A DNA stretch of 64,000 bases from Archivesica marissinica (lineage: Eukaryota > Mollusca > Bivalvia > Venerida > Vesicomyidae): the NCBI GenBank assembly GCA_014843695.1, contig CM026400.1, positions 34,676,435 to 34,740,434 on the forward strand, given 5' to 3'. The first letter of the stretch is position 1. The number at the start of each line of letters is the position of its first letter. This document shows positions 59,500 through 64,000 of the stretch, piece by piece. The notes below the pieces were generated by a model. That model worked only from the letters and a program-made list of their open reading frames with translations. It did no database searches and was not told the origin of the DNA. A program made the position numbers and the translations under genes.

Positions 59500-59695
59500 T
59501 GGTTCGAGCCCCGTTCAGACCGTTCGAGCCCCGTTCAGACCGTGTCTCATTTATATGAAAACGTTGGCAGTTTCTTACGGAGGTTGGTGCAAGTACTGGT
59601 TAACTGCTGGAGCCTGCCCAGGAAAGGTGTTGTTAGGTAAAACTGCCTGTCGCTCAAATGGGCAACCGGTAGCGACGTTAAATAAACTTAAATTG
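59500..59695 (+). mobile_element. SINE family B, head truncated, tail b
   Basis: The start is duplicated (GTTCGAGCCCCGTTCAGACC twice). Body as family B; tail CGCTCAAATGGGCAACCGGT, GTAGCGACGTTAAATAAAC, shared with family A. Confidence 0.82.
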
Positions 59696-59769
59696 AATTT
59701 TTATTAATTGAATATACACGATGTTTATACATTGACTATATGTAAATGGCTGCCATATGTAAGGAGATA

Positions 59770-60487
59770 CAGATGTATATAGGGATATATCTCTATGGAG
59801 GTTGGATATAAGCATATATCTCTATGGAGGTTGGATATAAGCATATATCTCTATGGAGGTTAGATATAAGCATATATCTCTATGGAGGTTGGATATACAT
59901 GATGTTGTATATAGGGATATATCTCTATGGAGGTTGGATATAAGCATATATCTCTATGGAGGTTGGATATAAGCATATATCTCTATGGAGGTTGGATATA
60001 CATGACGTTGTATATAAACATATATCTCTATGGAGGTTGGATATACATGATGTTGTATATAAGCATATATCTCTATGGAGGTTGGATATAAGCATATATC
60101 TCTATAGAGGTTGGATATACATGATGTTTTATATAAGCATATATCTCTATGGAGGTTGGATATAAGCATATATCTCTATAGAGGTTGGATATACATGATG
60201 TTTTATATAAGCATATACTCTATGGAGGTTGGATATACATGATGTTGTGTATAAGCATATATCTCTATGGAGGTTGGATATACATGATGTTGTGTATACG
60301 CATATATCTCTATGGAGGTTGGATATACATGATGTTGTGTATAAGCATATATCTCTATGGAGGTTGGATATACACGATGTTGTGTATAAGCATATATCTC
60401 TATGGAGGTTGGATATACATGATGTTGTATATACGCATATATCTCTATGGAGGTTGGATATACATGATGTTGTATATAAGCATATGG
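59770..60487. repeat. 29/45-bp tandem array, about 18 units
   Basis: Core CTCTATGGAGGTTGGATATA, either followed directly by AGCATATAT (29 bp) or by CATGATGTTGTATATAAGC (45 bp). The left part mixes both lengths; the right part is all 45 bp. Confidence 0.93.
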
Positions 60488-60838
60488 AAGGAGAAACACT
60501 TGTATTTAAGGGGACATAGCTTTTAGGATGTGCTATATATTGACCCAAACCACATAGTTGGAAAATAAACAGTAGAAGTACTGCCACCGCGCTTCTCTTT
60601 CTATTATAGTATTACCTATTGAACCAAATTAGATGTTTAGAGATGGAAACTAAAGATTTAACAATACGTGTATGGTTAATTAATGAATAAGTTGTTTGGA
60701 TCGATATCTAGTACATCCCAGAAGCCATATCCCCTTAACAATGGTACATGTAGCTAGTGACTGGAAACCTGGCATAAATCTTCATAAAATCAATAATGTA
60801 AAGTAAACCACAGAAGTTTGAAGTGTCACCAGTTTAAC
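60488..60838. other. no gene recognised
   Basis: Unique-looking AT-rich spacer between the 45-bp and 27-bp arrays. No coding signal. Confidence 0.4.
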
Positions 60839-62496
60839 TCTTTGCACTGCAGCAGTGTAAATAACAATCTGCGCTGCAGCGGTGTAAATAACAATCTGCA
60901 TGGCAGCAGTGTAAATAACAATCTGCGCTGCAGCGGTGTAAATAACAATCTGCATGGCAGCAGTGTAAATAACAATCTGCACGACACCGGTGTAAATAAC
61001 AATCTGCACGACAGCGGTGTAAATAACAATCTGCATGGCAGTGGTGTAAATAACAATCTGCACGACACCGGTGTAAATAACAATCTGCACGACACCGGTG
61101 TAAATAACAATCTGCATGGCAGCAGTGTAAATAACAATCTGCGCTGCAGCAGTGTAAATAACAATCTGCATGGCAGCAGTGTAAATAACAATCTGCGCTG
61201 CAGCGGTGTAAATAACAATCTGCATGGCAGCAGTGTAAATAACAATCTGCACGACACCGGTGTAAATAACAATCTGCACGACAGCGGTGTAAATAACAAT
61301 CTGCATGGCAGTGGTGTAAATAACAATCTGCACGACACCGGTGTAAATAACAATCTGCACGACACCGGTGTAAATAACAATCTGCATGGCAGCAGTGTAA
61401 ATAACAATCTGCGCTGCAGCGGTGTAAATAACAATCTGCATGGCAGCAGTGTAAATAACAATCTGCATGACACCGGTGTAAATAACAATCTGCATGACAC
61501 CGGTGTAAATAACAATCTGCATGGCAGCAGTGTAAATAACAATCTGCATGACAACGGTGTAAATAACAATCTGCATGGCAGCAGTGTAAATAACAATCTG
61601 CACGACACCGGTGTAAATAACAATCTGCATGACAGCGGTGTAAATAACAATCTGCACGGCAGTGGTGTAAATAACAATCTGCACGACACCGGTGTAAATA
61701 ACAATCTGCATGGCAGCATTGTAAATAACAATCTGCGCTGCAGCGGTGTAAATAACAATCTGCATGGCAGCAGTGTAAATAACAATCTGCATGACACCGG
61801 TGTAAATAACAATCTGCATGACACCGGTGTAAATAACAATCTGCATGGCAGCAGTGTAAATAACAATCTGCACGACAACGGTGTAAATAACAATCTGCAC
61901 GGCAGCAGTGTAAATAACAATCTGCACGACACCGGTGTAAATAACAATCTGCACGGCAGCAGTGTAAATAACAATCTGCACGGCACCGGTGTAAATAACA
62001 ATCTGCGCTGCAGCGGTGTAAATAACAATCTGCATGGCAGCAGTGTAAATAACAATCTGCACGGCAGCGGTGTAAATAACAATCTGCACGACACCGGTGT
62101 AAATAACAATCTGCATGACATCGGTGTAAATAACAATCTGCATGGCAGCAGTATAAATAACAATCTGCATGACACCGGTGTAAATAACAATCTGCATGAC
62201 ACCGGTGTAAATAACAATCTGCACTGCAGCAGTGTAAATAACAATCTGCATGACACAGGTGTAAATAACAATCTGCACGACACCGATGTAAATGACAATC
62301 TGCATGACACCAGTGTAAATAACAATCTGCACGGCAGCAGTGTAAATAACAATCTGCATGGCAGCGGTGTAAATAACAATCTGCACGGCAGCAGTGTAAA
62401 TAACAATCTGCATGACACAGGTCACACCGGTGTAAATAACAATCTGCACGACACCGGTGTAAATAACAATCTGCACGACAGTGGTGTAAATAACAA
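60839..62496. repeat. 27-bp tandem array, about 61 copies
   Basis: Core TGTAAATAACAATCTGCA followed by a variable 9-bp part (TGGCAGCAG, CGACACCGG, CTGCAGCGG and others). The variants recur in a fixed order over about 10 units in the left half, so a 270-bp higher-order repeat exists. Open frames of more than 500 codons on both strands result from the unit length and lack of stops. Confidence 0.95.
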
Positions 62497-62596
62497 TGAA
62501 ATATGTCGCACAAATTCATTAAAATTGTGTCGAATGAAATTCCATGACATAATTGTGTCCAGAGTTTTCAGTTACAAATCAGAAAAAGACATTTAA

Positions 62597-62728
62597 TGAA
62601 CTGTCGTCTGCTACAATCATTTGAACTGTCGTCTGCTACAGTCATTTGAACTGTCGTCTGCTACAATCATTTGAACTGTCGTCTGTTACAATCATTTGAG
62701 CTGTCGTCTGCTACAATCATTTGAACTA
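62597..62728. repeat. 25-bp tandem repeat, about 5 copies
   Basis: Units of TGAACTGTCGTCTGCTACAA plus TCATT. Confidence 0.9.
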
Positions 62729-63667
62729 CTTATAGCCATTTGTTCAACCCAGCATGCAACACTGCAGATCTTTATGGGTAGGTGGGTGGGGTTTGTAAAA
62801 CAAATCTATTTTTTAGGATTTATTGATGAGACTTCAAACTTGTTTGGTTCTGCATTACTGGTTCTTTTTACGTGTCTTATTTTCTATTTTGTCTTAGTTT
62901 TATTGCATATATTGATGTTATAACCTTTATTTTGATATTTTTGTTAAGCGTTATTAATCTGTCCAGGTACCAACTGGATTGGAGATTTTATAATCAATGC
63001 AAAGAGGTTTATGCGTGCGTATACATGTCAATTCTGAAAGTTAGTTTTATAGAATTTTATGTACATGTTATATTAAAGGTATGGTGTTGACTGTTCACCA
63101 TAGTTTGTTATGCTGTATGTAACGGGACCAGATTGTTGCCAATGGGAATGATGAGTAATATTATGTCGTACAATATATATTACATGAGTGGTGATTTGTT
63201 ATTGAATTTATTTATAGATGAAAACGAGTCAAACTAGTGAGGGACCTCGCTGGCTTTTCTATTACCTCCCTTTGGCAGATAAAGTCTGATTTATCCCTAA
63301 AGCAATGCGGTCCTTTTAGTTGGAATCCTTCATTTTTACTGTTGTTCCCTAACCAGATATTGCGTTGTGATAAATGTGATTTTATCCAAATCGTTTTCAG
63401 CTAATTGATAAAAATAATTTACATATGTTTTACCCATTGGATATACTGTAGGATATCCGTCGAGATATAGTAACATTGTAATTATAATATGAAAAAGTGG
63501 AAGAAAATTGTTAGCATGTTGTGAAAGGAAACAACGATAAAAACAGAGAAAACAACTTAAGTGGACCTACATACTTTTAGAGAGTATTCAGGGGCAGTAT
63601 CTGATGGATGTCTCTCATTGGCAGTGGATAGATCTAGATACTGTGACCGTAAACTTAGGTAATGCTT
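62729..63667. other. no gene recognised
   Basis: AT-rich sequence without repeat arrays. A hydrophobic open frame near 62696-62923 has no recognisable similarity and does not match the missing phosphatase exon. Confidence 0.4.
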
Positions 63668-63898
63668 GTCTTGGCTGTCCGGTTAGCGCGCTCGCTTCTC
63701 ACCATGCAACCCGGGTTTGATCATCAGACCTGGAAGTATGTGAGATGGTACGGTGGTCGCCAGATCGGACAGGTGGGTTTTCTCCGGTTTCCTTCCACAC
63801 GATTGACCACATATATGCTTTCATCTGCGCCAACGAGAGTGATTAATATAAGTTGTTAAAACTTGATTCACAATCGAGCTAAAATAAATTTGTATTAA
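63668..63898 (+). mobile_element. SINE family D, full length
   Basis: Head GTCCGGTTAGCGCGCTCGCT with B-box-like GGGTTTGATCATC, body GGAAGTATGTGAGATGGTAC, tail ATCGAGCTAAAATAAATTTG shared with family C. Confidence 0.88.
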
Positions 63899-64000
63899 CG
63901 ATAATCTTTCAATGGGAGATCTGTTAAATTTATTAAATGAATATGACGTATCGGGTAGTTTTCAGAGCAAGCGCATGTTTTTATAGCCCTTAGTTTATAC

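Noticed and set aside
60782..62596. Four overlapping open frames of 530-592 codons on both strands
   Set aside because: Product of a 27-bp stop-free unit; open on both strands, with no codon-position bias visible by eye. Kept only as a finding to test.
62696..63090. Hydrophobic frames as the missing PLPP catalytic exon
   Set aside because: No KxxxxxxRP, PSGH or SRxxxxxHxxxD phosphatase motif is present.

Overview
The window is animal nuclear DNA, not bacterial. Protein-coding sequence is split into short exons with GT/AG borders and matching phases. The introns are full of tRNA-derived SINEs, small inverted-repeat transposons and tandem arrays, and two runs of exactly 1000 N mark assembly gaps. 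SINE diversity, a decayed non-LTR retrotransposon and a MULE-type zinc-finger fragment suggest a marine invertebrate, perhaps a lophotrochozoan such as a mollusc; that placement is inference only.

Three genes are recognisable. (1) On the + strand, 13549-32231, eleven exons encode the C-terminal phenylalanine-glycine (FG) domain of a NUP214-type nucleoporin: about 829 codons with about 59 FG dipeptides, ending in TAA at 32229-32231. Upstream exons lie before the window, beyond a 12.5 kb satellite that must sit inside a NUP214 intron. (2) On the - strand, 46082-36783, five exons give a complete FAM78-family protein of 293 aa. (3) On the + strand, 50845-51151, the first coding exon of a PLPP6/PLPP7-type phospholipid phosphatase; the catalytic exon is not in the window. 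Order and orientation (NUP214 >, < FAM78, PLPP >) match human 9q34 (NUP214, FAM78A, PLPP7), so this looks like an ancient conserved gene block.

Layout: 1-12562 is a 40-bp satellite with a gap. 12.6-32.2 kb holds the NUP214 3' half, with arrays in many introns and one array starting on the stop codon. 32.2-36.7 kb is the intergenic space between convergent genes (SINEs, hAT-like MITEs). 36.8-46.1 kb is FAM78, whose introns 2-4 are largely tandem repeat. 46.1-50.8 kb carries two dead LINE 3' ends and a SINE-derived 36-bp array. 50.8-51.2 kb is the PLPP exon. 51.2-64 kb is presumably PLPP intron or intergenic: SINEs, a CA-rich block, a gap, a 786-nt poly-T run, a tandemly duplicated MITE block, and 45-bp and 27-bp arrays.

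Roughly half of the window is tandem repeat. Its recurring theme is where the arrays came from: several units can be traced to identifiable seeds, namely the NUP214 stop codon, the 5' half of FAM78 exon 4, the FAM78 exon 5 acceptor, the body of one SINE family (twice) and a MITE terminus. I see no coherent new multi-gene system; the strongest observations are the conserved gene block and these seed-to-array transitions.
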